Source: Bog-473 sp963728845
GTDB taxonomy: Bacteria > Actinomycetota > Acidimicrobiia > Acidimicrobiales > RAAP-2
Assembly: GCA_963728845.1 (NCBI GenBank)
Contig: CAVSLS010000021.1
Location: 434,001-498,000 of the forward strand
Direction of reading: 5' to 3'
Length of the DNA stretch: 64,000 bases
Under the pieces are notes generated by a model. That model worked only from the letters and a program-made list of their open reading frames with translations. It made no database searches and was not told the origin of the DNA. The translations under genes and the position numbers were made by a program. Positions 34,912-43,596 of the stretch are shown here, piece by piece (the first letter of the stretch is position 1; each line of letters starts with the position of its first letter).

Positions 34912-35709
34912 TCACCAGGTCAGCCCGAGCGCGTCCCGCATCGTGGCCTCGAACTCAGCGTCGCCGAGCGTCCGCCGCAGCTCGAGCACCATGGCGGCAT
35001 CCTTCCCGACCTCCACCCGCAACGGGGTGGACGGGTCCTCGAGGGCATCGGCCACGGCGGAACCGACCACCTCGGGACCGGGCCGCCCCGACGGGCCGGT
35101 CAGCGTGGACGCCGTCGCACCCCATTGGGCGTGGAGGTCGGCGTACACCGGCGGTCCAGGATGGTCAGCTTCATGCTTCATCCCCGGCGCGACGTACCCG
35201 GGCTCGACGATGACCACCCGGATCCCGAAGTGCCCGAGCTCGAAGTGCAGGGTCTCCGAGAGCGCCTCGAGCGCATGCTTCGACGCGGCATAGGCGCCTT
35301 CGAGCGGCGTCCCGATCTTGCCCTGCACCGAGCTGATGTTCACCAGCACCCCGCTCCCCCGCTGTCGCCAGCAGGGCACGACGGCCTGGGCCATGCGCAA
35401 GGGGCCCAGCGTGTTGACCTCGAGGATACGCGCGAACGCGTCGAGCGGGTAGGACTCCAGAGGGCCATGGCCCGACACGCCGGCATTGTTCACCACTGCG
35501 TCGAGCTCGCCGGCTTTGCCGGCCTCGTCCACGGCGCGGCGGACCGACTCGGCGTCGCCGACGTCGAGCGAGAGGGTCTGGGCCGCCGGCAGGCCGGCCA
35601 GCAGGCTCACGTCCCGCGCGGTCGCGACGACCTCGTGGCCCCGATGGGTCAGCACTTCGACGGTGGCCCGACCGATGGCCCGCGCCGCACCGGTGACGAG
35701 CACGCGCAC
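34912..35709 (-). CDS. Short-chain dehydrogenase/reductase
   Basis: 265 residues. RVLVTGAARAIGRAT (cofactor loop), NNAG, ISSVQGKIG, catalytic AYAASKHALEAL. SDR of the classical retinol/steroid-like type; substrate unknown. Stop of the next upstream gene lies three bases before its start, so co-translation is likely. Confidence 0.92.
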   Translation of the reverse strand: MRVLVTGAARAIGRATVEVLTHRGHEVVATARDVSLLAGLPAAQTLSLDVGDAESVRRAVDEAGKAGELDAVVNNAGVSGHGPLESYPLDAFARILEVNTLGPLRMAQAVVPCWRQRGSGVLVNISSVQGKIGTPLEGAYAASKHALEALSETLHFELGHFGIRVVIVEPGYVAPGMKHEADHPGPPVYADLHAQWGATASTLTGPSGRPGPEVVGSAVADALEDPSTPLRVEVGKDAAMVLELRRTLGDAEFEATMRDALGLTW

Positions 35710-35712
35710 GGT

Positions 35713-36592
35713 TCAGGTCTCCCCGGGCGAGCCGAGGCCCACCAGCTCCTCGCTCACCTGCCACAGTCGGCGTGCCGCATCGGCGTCCAGCGCCCACGGC
35801 TTGGGTCGCTTGGGCTTGCACTTGACGAAGTACTCCCCGCTCACGCCGGCCACCTCAGGGGAGGAAGCCAGGTACACCGAGGTGCGGGCGCCCTTCTCCG
35901 GAGAGAGGAAGAACGGACTGCTGATCTTGATCCCGAAGGCGAGCAAGCCCCGGGCGTCGCCGTCCGCCCCGTAACCCGTCCGAACCGTGCCGGGATGGAG
36001 CGACGTTGGCGGTCACCCCCGTACCCGCGAGCCGCCGTGCCAGCTCCAGGGTGAAGAGCATGTTGGCCAGCTTCGACTGCCCGTACACCCGCATGGGTCG
36101 GTAGTGCCCCTCGGACTGGAGGTCGTCGAAGGGAATCCCCTTGCGGGCCGCGCCGTGCGCATTCGACGCCACGTTGACGATGCGGGAGGGGGCGGACGCG
36201 CGCACCCGGTCGAGGAGGAGACTGGTGAGGAGGAAGGGGCCCAGGTGGTTCGTGGCAAAGGTGGCCTCCAGCCCTTCGACCGTCTCGGCCCGCTCGGTCA
36301 GGACCAGGCCCGCGTTGTTGACGAGCACGTCCAGCCGCGGCGCCTGCTCGAGGATCTCGGCGGCCCCCCGGCGCACCGACGAGAAGTCGGCCAGATCGAA
36401 GGTCACGAGCTGGACCTGACCGGCGCCGTCGACCCGCTGCGCGATGGCCGCGACTGCGGCACGGCCCTTGTCGGCGTTGCGGGCGGTCACGAGGACGCGG
36501 GCACCCATCCCAGCCAGCGTCGCGGCCGTCTCGAACCCGATGCCGGAATTGCCACCCGTGACGACGACCGTCTTTCCCTGCATGTCGGGCAC
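35713..36592 (-). CDS. SDR family oxidoreductase (retinol-dehydrogenase-like), one frame break
   Basis: GTG 36592 with GAGGAGG seven bases upstream (ATG 36583 nine bases on). VVVTGGNSGIGFETAATLAGMGARVLVTARNADKG, NNAGLVLTERAETVEGLEATFATNHLGPFLLTSLL, NVASNAHG and catalytic YGQSKLANMLFT mark the RDH/WW-oxidoreductase type. One extra base near 36006 breaks the frame; omitting it gives VLHPGTVRTGYG and the normal C-terminal half to 35713. Length is 3n+1. Confidence 0.87.
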
Positions 36593-36670
36593 CGCGCAGC
36601 CTCCTCGTGACGAGCAAGCGTCAGCATTCCACACCCGCTCGCACCCGAGTCAGGGCGCCCGCGGGCCCTC

Positions 36671-38246
36671 TCAGCGCCAGGTGTCGCGAGACTCGACGAG
36701 GCCCCGCTCCGGATGCAGGAAGGAGCCGCTCAATGTGCGCTCCGCCGTCCGCATCTGCCAGCGCAGCAGCTCCTGGGTGGCCTCCCAGGCGGCCTGCGTC
36801 ACCGCGGCGCCCCCTGCCACCAGCAGGTTGTGGGTCTGATCGACGTCGTCGGACAGGTCGATCAGCAACGGCGGGAAGACGCTGGCGTCGGACGCGAACT
36901 GGACGTACTTGTACCGGGGCCCACGTGACACCGCCAACGCGCAATGGCTCATCGGGATCCCGAACATCGTCTCGCCCCGCCGGTCCACCGGGTCCGCAAA
37001 GCTCCATTCGAAGTGGGCCGTGTCGCGCCAATGCTCCGGCCGCGACTCGCCCCGCAGGAAGGGAGCGAGCGACCAGCCGTCCGCCTGCAGCGGGATCTCG
37101 GCACCGATGAACTCGCAGATCGTCGGCAACACGTCGACCGACTCGGTGACCGCCTCGACGACGGTGCCGCGGCTCACGTCCGCTTCCGCGCTCGGGTCGA
37201 CGACGACGAGGGGGACGTGGTAGCTCTCGTCCCAGTAGCCGAGCTTCTCCAGCAGCCAGTGGTCGCCCCCCATTTCCCCGTGGTCGCTGGTGAGGACGAC
37301 CAGCGTCGACTCGAACAGCCCGCTGCGCTCCAGGTACTCGAACAGCGGCGCCAACCCGTCGTCCACCTCGCGCTGCGCGCCGTAGTAGGTGGCGCGAATC
37401 TGCCGACGCTCCCGCACGTCGGGAGGCGCACCCACGCCCGGGATCCCCATCGCCAGCGCACCGAGCGGGTGCAGCGCCGCCTCCTCCTCGGGCGTCGGGC
37501 AGCCGGCGAACGGCCCGACGGCCTCCGCCGGGTAGAGGTCGTGATACCCGATCGGGTTCCGCCGGGGCGGGTGGGGGCGGATGAAGGAGGCGTGAACGAA
37601 GAACGGCTCTTCCCCGTTGCGCTCCAACCACTCGACCACCGATTCGGTCAGGAACTTCGTCTGCGAGAGCTCGGGCGGGAATCGCGCCGGTGCCCAGGTC
37701 GACCCGTGCTCGTCGGCACCGGGAAAACCCTCCATCGGCCTGTACAGGTCGTGCGGGTCGGGCGGGACGTCGACGCCGTGCGCGGCGAGCCAGCGTCCCC
37801 ACGCCGGGCTCCCCTGCTCCCAAGGGTCCTCGACCAAAGCCCGGAAGCCCGGCAGGATGCCCTCGTAGCTGAACAGCCGCTTCGTCGTCGGGTGGCACGG
37901 TGCGCGGGTCGACCGAGGTGTCGGTGTACCCGAACAGGACGGGGTCGTAGCCCAGGGTGCGCGCCACCAGTGCAACGTTCGTGAACCGGGCGTCGAGCGG
38001 GGTGCCGTTCAGCAGCGAGCGGTTGTGGTGCTGATAGGTGCCGGTGTAGAGGCAGGCTCTCGAGGGCCCGCACGGCGCCGCATTGGCCCAGTGGTTGGCG
38101 AACAGCACGCCCTTGGCGGCCAGACTGTCGAGTGTCGGCGTCTCGAGGACCCGATGGCCCAAGGCGGAGAGGCAGTCACCACGCCACTGGTCGAGTGTGA
38201 TGAACAGCACGTTGCGGGCCGGCGGCATGTCGAAACTCTTGCCCAT
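36671..38246 (-). CDS. Sulfatase (type I formylglycine-type), one frame break
   Basis: ATG 38246: NVLFITLDQWRGDCLSALGH (metal-binding Asp/Gln start), sulfatase signature CGPSRACLYTG with Cys59 in CxPSR to be converted to formylglycine. One-base break near 37890, then KRLFSYEGILPGF, FIRPHPPRRNP, STLVVLTSDHGEMGGDHWLLEKLG (metal Asp/His), ESVDVLPTICEFIGAEIPLQADG. Length is 3n+1; about 525 residues repaired. Hydrolyses a sulfate or phosphonate ester. No dedicated formylglycine-generating enzyme is in the window. Confidence 0.88.
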
Positions 38247-38328
38247 GGCGGGCCCACGCCGGGCGCATCGCGGCCACTCGAGGCCCGGGCAGCCCAAACG
38301 GACGGCGCACGGGCGACCGCCACCGGGC

Positions 38329-38581
38329 TCACGACGTCCGGACCGACGCCCCTCCGAGCCTCGTGCCCAACTCGATCAGCCAGGCGCCGATGCGAGGTGC
38401 CACGGCCGGGCGCACTGCTCGGCGGCCGGTCGGCCGGGAGTCCGGCGGCCGAACGCCGCGTCGTCGTTGGGCCGCTCGACCGCCGCACGTCCTGCCGGGT
38501 CACACGACGAGACCCCGCCAAGGCCAGAAGCTCACGGCGATGAGCCTCGGCCAGGGACTGCATTGCCCTCGCATCGCTCAT
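38329..38581 (-). CDS. Small conserved actinobacterial protein of about 84 residues, one frame break
   Basis: ATG 38581 with GAGGTGA six bases upstream opens MSDARAMQSLAEAHRRELLALAGSRRVTRQ. After a one-base break (about 38380-38430) the next frame gives APRIGAWLIELGTRLGG followed by a stop at 38331-38329, the usual ending of small actinobacterial proteins (short helix, Arg-rich linker, IGxWLIxxGxRL). Length is 3n+1. Function unknown. Divergent from the ArsR gene. Confidence 0.55.
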
Positions 38582-38602
38582 CGGATCACCTCACTCGCCC
38601 GT

Positions 38603-38614
38603 TTCCGATCGGAA
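38603..38614. promoter_or_regulatory. Perfect 12-base palindrome TTCCGATCGGAA upstream of the small gene
   Basis: The palindrome lies 22 bases before the small gene start, with a half-site TTTCCGA at 38621-38627, in the 109-base region shared with the divergent ArsR-type gene. Likely an operator for one or both genes. Confidence 0.5.
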
Positions 38615-38655
38615 CCACAATTTCCGACCAACAGCCCACAGATCTTACCCGATGT

Positions 38656-38684
38656 TTGACAAGAGTTCAAGAATAATCTAATAT
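38656..38684 (+). promoter_or_regulatory. Near-consensus sigma-A promoter of the ArsR-type gene
   Basis: TTGACA (38656-38661), 17-base spacer, TAATAT (38679-38684), six bases before ATG 38691, so the transcript should be leaderless. The -35 is perfect and the -10 differs at one base, unusual in this GC-rich genome. TTGA...TCAA arms (38656-38670) around the -35 suggest an ArsR operator over the promoter. Confidence 0.7.
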
Positions 38685-38690
38685 AGCCGA

Positions 38691-39780
38691 ATGCCTATGT
38701 TCACAGACGAACCGGTGCAGGCGAGCCGGAGATCGGTCACCGCCGGTCCCTCGTTGGCAAGCGATCTGTCGTGGCTCCTGTCGGTGGCGGCACGACCCTC
38801 GATGCAAGCCAGGTACCCCCAGCTGGCCGAGATGTTCAACGGCCGTGAGGACCTCGCGGATCGCGTCCGCAACTTCTGGCGCGGCGAGCCCGACGAGACC
38901 TGCTTCACCGAGATGCAGGTCCTCGCCCACCACGCAGGGGCTCTCGGCGAGACCTCGCCCGGCGCGCTGTGGGAAGCGATCGAGACGGCCGTCGCCACGG
39001 TGCCCCTCGGCTTGGACATGCCGTCCGAGAGCCCGGCGGAGCGCTGAGACATACGTCGACCGCTTCCGGAGGCTCAAGGAGTCGCCGGAGCTGGTGCGCT
39101 CGTACCTCGAGCTCCTCAAGGAGGTCTGGGGGCCCGTGGACGACATGTGGCAACAGGCGCTGCCGGTCATCGAGGAGGCGGGGCGCCATGTCGTCGCGCA
39201 ATACGAACGTGGTCGCTCATTGGAGATACTCATAACTCCGGGGTGTGACATCTTGCGTGAGAACCTGCCCGGGATCATCTCGAGCGTCGAGGCGGGGAAG
39301 CCGCTCCTCTTCGTCCCCTGCCTCTTCTTCGGGTCCAGCATGTACCTCGAGTTCCCCGACCTCATCGTGATCGGGACCGGTGTCGGCCACGGCGATGCCG
39401 TGGCCCGGGCCCGGACCGAGTCTGTGGCGCGGCGGCTCAAGGCCGTCGCTGATCCCACCCGTCTCGCACTCCTCCATTCTCTGGCGTCGGCCCCGAGCAC
39501 CGTCGGTGAGCTCGCGACGCTGTTCCGGCTCGCCCAGCCGACCGTGAGCATGCATGTCAAGGTGCTGCGCCAAAGTGGGCTGGTGCGATCGCAACGCCGG
39601 GACGGACGGCTGCGGCTCAGCGCCGACCCCGTGGCCGTCGATTCCCTGCTCGGTGAGCTACGCCTGGCCGTGCTCGCCGGTACGGACGCGGCCACGGCAC
39701 GGCGCCGGCGACGCGGCACGAGGGAGCCCGGCGACGCAGGCACCGCGACCCGGGCGCCAGCACGACCGGCAGCGACCTGA
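38691..39780 (+). CDS. ArsR-family regulator with a long N-terminal ligand-type domain, one frame break
   Basis: ATG 38691 (ATG 38697 also in frame). First frame: WLLSVAARPSMQARYPQLAEMF...ETCFTEMQVLAHHAGAL to TGA 39045-39047; omitting one T restores ETYVDRFRRLKESPELVRSYLELLKEVWGPVDDMW, a middle domain, then the C-terminal ArsR winged helix VARRLKAVADPTRLALLHSLASAPSTVGELATLFRLAQPTVSMHVKVLRQSGLV. About 360 residues. The helix-turn-helix is C-terminal, unlike classic ArsR. No metal-site CxCxx motif, so a non-metal ligand is likely. Its tail overlaps the convergent P450 by 164 bases; one of the two ends may be shorter. Confidence 0.82.
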
Positions 39781-40984
39781 TGCCGGCCACCGTCGTCGAG
39801 AGCACGCGCACGGCCGGCCCCGTCACGGCGTAGGTCGGGAAGCGGGCGAGCAGCTCCTCCAAGAAGATCCGAGCCTCCAGACGGGCCAGGCTGGCTCCGA
39901 GGCACACGTGCTCCCCGAACCCGAACGCGAGATGCACCGGATTGGTCCTGCGCCGCACGTCGAAGCGTGACGCGTCGTCCCCGAAGACCCGCTCGTCCCG
40001 GTTGCCCGAGGCGTAGAGCATGCACAGGTAGTCGCCTTCGGCGACCCGGGTCCCGGCCACTTCCACGTCCTCGGTGGCGGTGCGGCAGAAGGCGTGGACC
40101 GGGGTGACCCAGCGCAGGCACTCCTCGACTCCCCCCGGCACCAGGCCCGCGTCCGCCGCCAGCAGCGCACGCTGGTCCGGATGCTCGTCCAGCACGAGGG
40201 CCGTCCCCGACAGCAACGTGCGCGTCGTCTCGTTGCCGGCCACGAGCAGGGTCAGGAGGAACATGAACAGCTCCTCCTTGGAGAGCGGGCAGCCGTCGAC
40301 CTCACTGCTCGCGAGCAACGACACGAGGTCTTCACCCGGCCGCTCCCGCTTCGTCCGGATGTGCGCCACGATGAAGCCCGAGAGCTCCCCCAGCGCCGCC
40401 ATGGTCTCTTCCGGCGGCAGGTCGGGCGACTCAATTGCCGCATCGGACCACCGGCGGAAGTCCTCCCGGTCCGCCTCGTCGATCCCGAGCAGCTCCGCGA
40501 TCACGGCGAGGGGGAACGGGGCGGCGAGCTCCGAGACGAAGTCGATCTGCTCGTGGGCCTCGGCCTCATCGAGCAGGCGGGACGCCGTCTTCCGCACGGA
40601 CTCCGCCAGGCCGGACAGGGCTCGAGGCGTGAAGCGACGGTTGACCAGCCCGCGGAAGGCCGCATGCTCCGGCGGGTCCATGTGGAGGATCGAACGTGCC
40701 AGCATGGCCTGGCCGTCCTCGCGGATCGGATCGTTGACCAGTGCCCCCGTCCGGAGCAGAAGCGGCGCGGGTCGCGGCTGAGGTCCCGGATGTCCTCGTA
40801 GCGACTGAGGGCCCAGAACCCCGGGCGCACACTCGTGCACCGGATCCTCGGCACGCAGCCGCGCCAGGACCTCGTAGTAGTCGTCCCGGACGAAGAACGC
40901 AGCATCCCGTGGGTCGACCGCAGGGTGCGGCCGCAGACCGGTCGGCGGATCAACCCGCACATCGTTGCGCTGGTCACCGGCCAC
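39617..40984 (-). CDS. Cytochrome P450, two compensating frame breaks near the N-terminus
   Basis: Start near 40984 (MAGDQRND...). Motifs: I-helix AGNETTRT, ExxR in ECLRW, and the heme loop FGFGEHVCLGASLARLEA with the Cys ligand. Between about 40840 and 40760 the frame slips: in the other frame the segment reads FWALSRYEDIRDLSRDPRRFCSGRG, the normal P450 B-region, then the first frame resumes at ALVNDP. Soluble CYP of the CYP125/142/107 style class, hydroxylating an unknown substrate. The C-terminus after GIRSLPVVLAPG is likely read-through past a lost stop (true end near 39750). Confidence 0.85.
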   Translation of the reverse strand: MAGDQRNDVRVDPPTGLRPHPAVDPRDAAFFVRDDYYEVLARLRAEDPVHECAPGVLGPQSLRGHPGPQPRPAPLLLRTGALVNDPIREDGQAMLARSILHMDPPEHAAFRGLVNRRFTPRALSGLAESVRKTASRLLDEAEAHEQIDFVSELAAPFPLAVIAELLGIDEADREDFRRWSDAAIESPDLPPEETMAALGELSGFIVAHIRTKRERPGEDLVSLLASSEVDGCPLSKEELFMFLLTLLVAGNETTRTLLSGTALVLDEHPDQRALLAADAGLVPGGVEECLRWVTPVHAFCRTATEDVEVAGTRVAEGDYLCMLYASGNRDERVFGDDASRFDVRRRTNPVHLAFGFGEHVCLGASLARLEARIFLEELLARFPTYAVTGPAVRVLSTTVAGIRSLPVVLAPGSRCLRRRAPSCRVAGAVPWPRPYRRARPGVAHRAGNRRPRGRR

Positions 40985-41086
40985 GGCGCGAGCGTACTGT
41001 GCTCGGCGATGCGGACGGAGTACGACAGCCTCTCTCCGGTGCGGTGGCTCCCGATCGGCCGGCCTCGACGCCTACCCGTGACGTCG

Positions 41087-42292
41087 ATGCGGGCACCGGA
41101 CCGTGGGACCAGCGGACGCCCCGATCCCGCCGCCCGTCCCGGCGCATCCCCGTACCCGGCCTCCGACGAGCATGCGCCCCTCAGCGGCCTCGATGAGTTC
41201 CTGATCCACAACGCGCCGTACCCGGTCCGCGTCATGTGGACGCCCGACGCGCAGGCCTACGAGCGAGTGTGGTTCACCTGCCAGGACAAGGTGGGCGACC
41301 TCCTGGTCGTGGTCGGCCTCGCCTTCTACCCGAACCTCGGCACGGCGGAGGCGTTCGCCATCGTCAACGTGCGCGGCCGCCACACCGCCGTGCGGGCCCA
41401 CCAGGCGCTTCCCACCGACCGCATGGACATGGCGCTCGGACCGTTCAGCTTCGACGTCATCGAGCCCTTCCGCCGGTGGCGCCTCCGTCTCGCCTCCGAC
41501 GCCGCCGACCTCTCCGACCACGGCATCGCGTTCGACATCACCTGGCACGACACCAAGCGCCCGATGTTCCGCCAGCTCGGCGCCGGCATGATCGTCGGCG
41601 GCCGCGCCGTCAGCCCGATCGCCGGGTACGACGGCTTCGGCCGCCAGGAGGGCTGGGTGGAGGCGCACGGCGAGCGTTTCGAGCTCGGACGCGACACCCA
41701 CCTCGGCACGCGTGACCACCACTGGGGCGTCCGCGACGGCGTCGGCGGGCCCGGTCGCTACATGGGGATGCAGCATCCGCACAGCGGCGAATGGGTCGAG
41801 TTCGACGACTTCGGTGTCTGGGGCGACCACGTGCTCTACAACATCGGCGACCCGCGCAGACGCAGCGCCACCCTCGCCAGGCGCGTCCATCGCATGCGCT
41901 TCGAGCCCGACACCCACCTGCTCGAGAGCGGCGAGGTCGACCTGGTGTTCGCCGACGGAACCGTGAAGACGATGTCGTTCGAGCGGCTCGGCCACCAGAT
42001 CGCGTTCCTCCGCTGCGGCATGTACGGCGGCCCCAACGGCGGCACCCCCGACGGCGACCTCTGGCACGGGATGAAGGTGGCACCCGACGGCGAGGTCGTC
42101 GTGCACGGCGAGACCTACGACGTCACCGATCCCGACGTGCGCCGCCGGTTGGCCGGTCTGGACCAGCACCACTGCCGCATCACGTGCGACGGCGAGGTCA
42201 CGTACGGACTCGTCGAGCCCTACGACACGCTGTGCTACGAGGTCGCCAAGGCGGGCGTCATGGGCTTCTCGCTCCTCGACGCCGCCCCCTGA
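41087..42292 (+). CDS. Conserved hypothetical protein (DUF7064/7065-like)
   Basis: About 401 residues. I do not recognise a catalytic motif. Distinct features: PVRVMWTPDAQAYERVWFTCQDK, a repeated beta-rich layout, TRDHHWGVRDGVGGPGRYMGMQHPHSGEWVEFDDFGVWGDHVLYNIGD and a later repeated-looking half. Resembles actinobacterial proteins found near P450s in steroid or terpenoid loci, with a beta-barrel (lipocalin-like) look. Start uncertain: ATG 41087 leaves a 102-base divergent region to the P450; ATG 41009 is also in frame. Confidence 0.6.
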   Translation: MRAPDRGTSGRPDPAARPGASPYPASDEHAPLSGLDEFLIHNAPYPVRVMWTPDAQAYERVWFTCQDKVGDLLVVVGLAFYPNLGTAEAFAIVNVRGRHTAVRAHQALPTDRMDMALGPFSFDVIEPFRRWRLRLASDAADLSDHGIAFDITWHDTKRPMFRQLGAGMIVGGRAVSPIAGYDGFGRQEGWVEAHGERFELGRDTHLGTRDHHWGVRDGVGGPGRYMGMQHPHSGEWVEFDDFGVWGDHVLYNIGDPRRRSATLARRVHRMRFEPDTHLLESGEVDLVFADGTVKTMSFERLGHQIAFLRCGMYGGPNGGTPDGDLWHGMKVAPDGEVVVHGETYDVTDPDVRRRLAGLDQHHCRITCDGEVTYGLVEPYDTLCYEVAKAGVMGFSLLDAAP

Positions 42293-42391
42293 GCTGCGGG
42301 CCGCTCCAAGGGCCAGTCCGCCCCGCCGGAGCGGGCCGCCGCCCTGTGCGCCGCCGGACTCGGCGCGGCGGGCTCAGCGGTTCCCCTCCTC

Positions 42392-43420
42392 TCACGACGC
42401 CGCCTCGAGGCGGGCCAGCAGGATGTCGCCCATCGGGTTCTCCCTGCGACGCGGGTCGCCGGTGATGCGTTGATGGCGGTCGTTGATGGCCAGGGCGCGC
42501 ACCAACGCGAAGACCTCGTGCCAGTCGAGGTCGGCCACCTGGCGCCCGCTGCGGCCCTCGTAGCGCTCGATCACGTCGAGTGTCCCGGGGAATCCGGGCA
42601 CGCGACCGCCGAACAGCGCCTCCATCATGAACTCGAGCCCGAGATGCCAGCCGAGGTCCATCCCGGGTGGCCCCAGGGCGGCCAGGTCCCAGTCGAGCAC
42701 CGCCCGTACCCGGCGTTCGGAGTCGAAGACGAGATTGCCCAGGCGCACGTCGCCCCAGAGCACAACGGCCTCCTGCTCGGCCGGTCGGTGACGGGCGCAC
42801 CACTCGAGCGCCTCGGCCAGCGCCGGCAGGGGATCGCCCTCGGACGACCAGGCCACGTAGGCCGCCCAGCGGTCGACCGCGTCGCGCAGGCCCGTTCCCG
42901 GCAGCTGTTGCTCCAGCGCGGTGCCTCGCCACGGCACGGCATGGATCTCCGCGAGCGCGTCGATGAGCCCGTCGTGCATCAACCGCTGGAGCGCGGGACC
43001 CGCGTCGCGGACGTACGGATCGAAGAGCGGTGCTGGCCCGGGGACGTCTCCGTGCACCCGCGGCATCACGAGGAAGGGTGAGCCCACGTAGCTCGGATCG
43101 GTCACGACGACGGCCGGCGCGGGTGCCGGAACCCCGGAGGCGGCCGCGGCGTTCTGCACCACGGCCTGCGGCGTCAGGTCGTAACCGGGGAAGGTGGGCT
43201 CCAGCGGCGGCAGGCGGACCACCAGACCGGGACGGGCGGGGCCGAGGTCGACCAACACCGTCTCGTTCGCCATCCCTCCCCGCGCGTGTGTCACCGACAC
43301 CAGCGACGCAGCTCCGTCTTCGCCCGCCACTGCCCCGGGGACGAGCTGCGGGTGGGCCGAGATCCAATGCTCGAGCCCGACGCGCAGTGACTCTTCGTCG
43401 CGCTGACCCCCGGTGACCAC
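42392..43420 (-). CDS. APH-family phosphotransferase (aminoglycoside/choline-kinase-like)
   Basis: 342 residues from GTG 43420. Kinase-like fold with phosphate loop VSVTHARGGMANETVLV, MPRVHGDVPG, catalytic loop VVLWGDVRLGNLVFD (Trp in place of His before GD), and metal site AVLDWDLAALG (DxD). Such ACAD10/APH-like proteins often sit beside acyl-CoA enzymes. Its start codon directly follows the stop of a 36-codon gene (TAG-GTG). Confidence 0.9.
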   Translation of the reverse strand: MVTGGQRDEESLRVGLEHWISAHPQLVPGAVAGEDGAASLVSVTHARGGMANETVLVDLGPARPGLVVRLPPLEPTFPGYDLTPQAVVQNAAAASGVPAPAPAVVVTDPSYVGSPFLVMPRVHGDVPGPAPLFDPYVRDAGPALQRLMHDGLIDALAEIHAVPWRGTALEQQLPGTGLRDAVDRWAAYVAWSSEGDPLPALAEALEWCARHRPAEQEAVVLWGDVRLGNLVFDSERRVRAVLDWDLAALGPPGMDLGWHLGLEFMMEALFGGRVPGFPGTLDVIERYEGRSGRQVADLDWHEVFALVRALAINDRHQRITGDPRRRENPMGDILLARLEAAS

Positions 43421-43531
43421 CTACGGACGGTAGCCCCAACGACGCAACCGTTTGCGAAGGGTCTCGGCGTCGGGAGACGTGCCACCACTTGCAGCAGACT
43501 GTTCATCCAGATTGGTGGCCAGGCCGGTCAT
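43421..43531 (-). CDS. 36-residue small protein or leader peptide upstream of the phosphotransferase
   Basis: ATG 43531 preceded by AAGGAG at the ideal spacing, 36 codons (MTGLATNLDEQ...LRKRLRRWGYRP), then TAG, immediately followed by the phosphotransferase GTG. It has the best Shine-Dalgarno of the neighbourhood and its own promoter candidate. Basic, probably helical C-terminal half. Either a genuine small protein, a leader peptide coupling translation, or the displaced N-terminus of the phosphotransferase. Confidence 0.55.
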   Translation of the reverse strand: MTGLATNLDEQSAASGGTSPDAETLRKRLRRWGYRP

Positions 43532-43566
43532 TCAAAGCTCCTTCACCTGGCTGACGTCGGGTTCGG

Positions 43567-43596
43567 AGCATAGCGTCACGTTCCACTAGTTCTCAA
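43567..43596 (-). promoter_or_regulatory. Promoter candidate for the 36-codon gene and phosphotransferase
   Basis: On the minus strand TTGAGA (43591-43596), 18-base spacer, TATGCT (43567-43572), giving a start near 43560 and a leader of about 29 bases. The -35 overlaps the last codons of the upstream membrane-protein gene (ends 43586). Confidence 0.55.

Noticed and set aside
39617..39780. Overlap of ArsR and P450 coding ends as a designed antisense overlap
   Set aside because: Both tails beyond the conserved domains are low-complexity and probably run past lost stops, so the overlap is likely an artefact.
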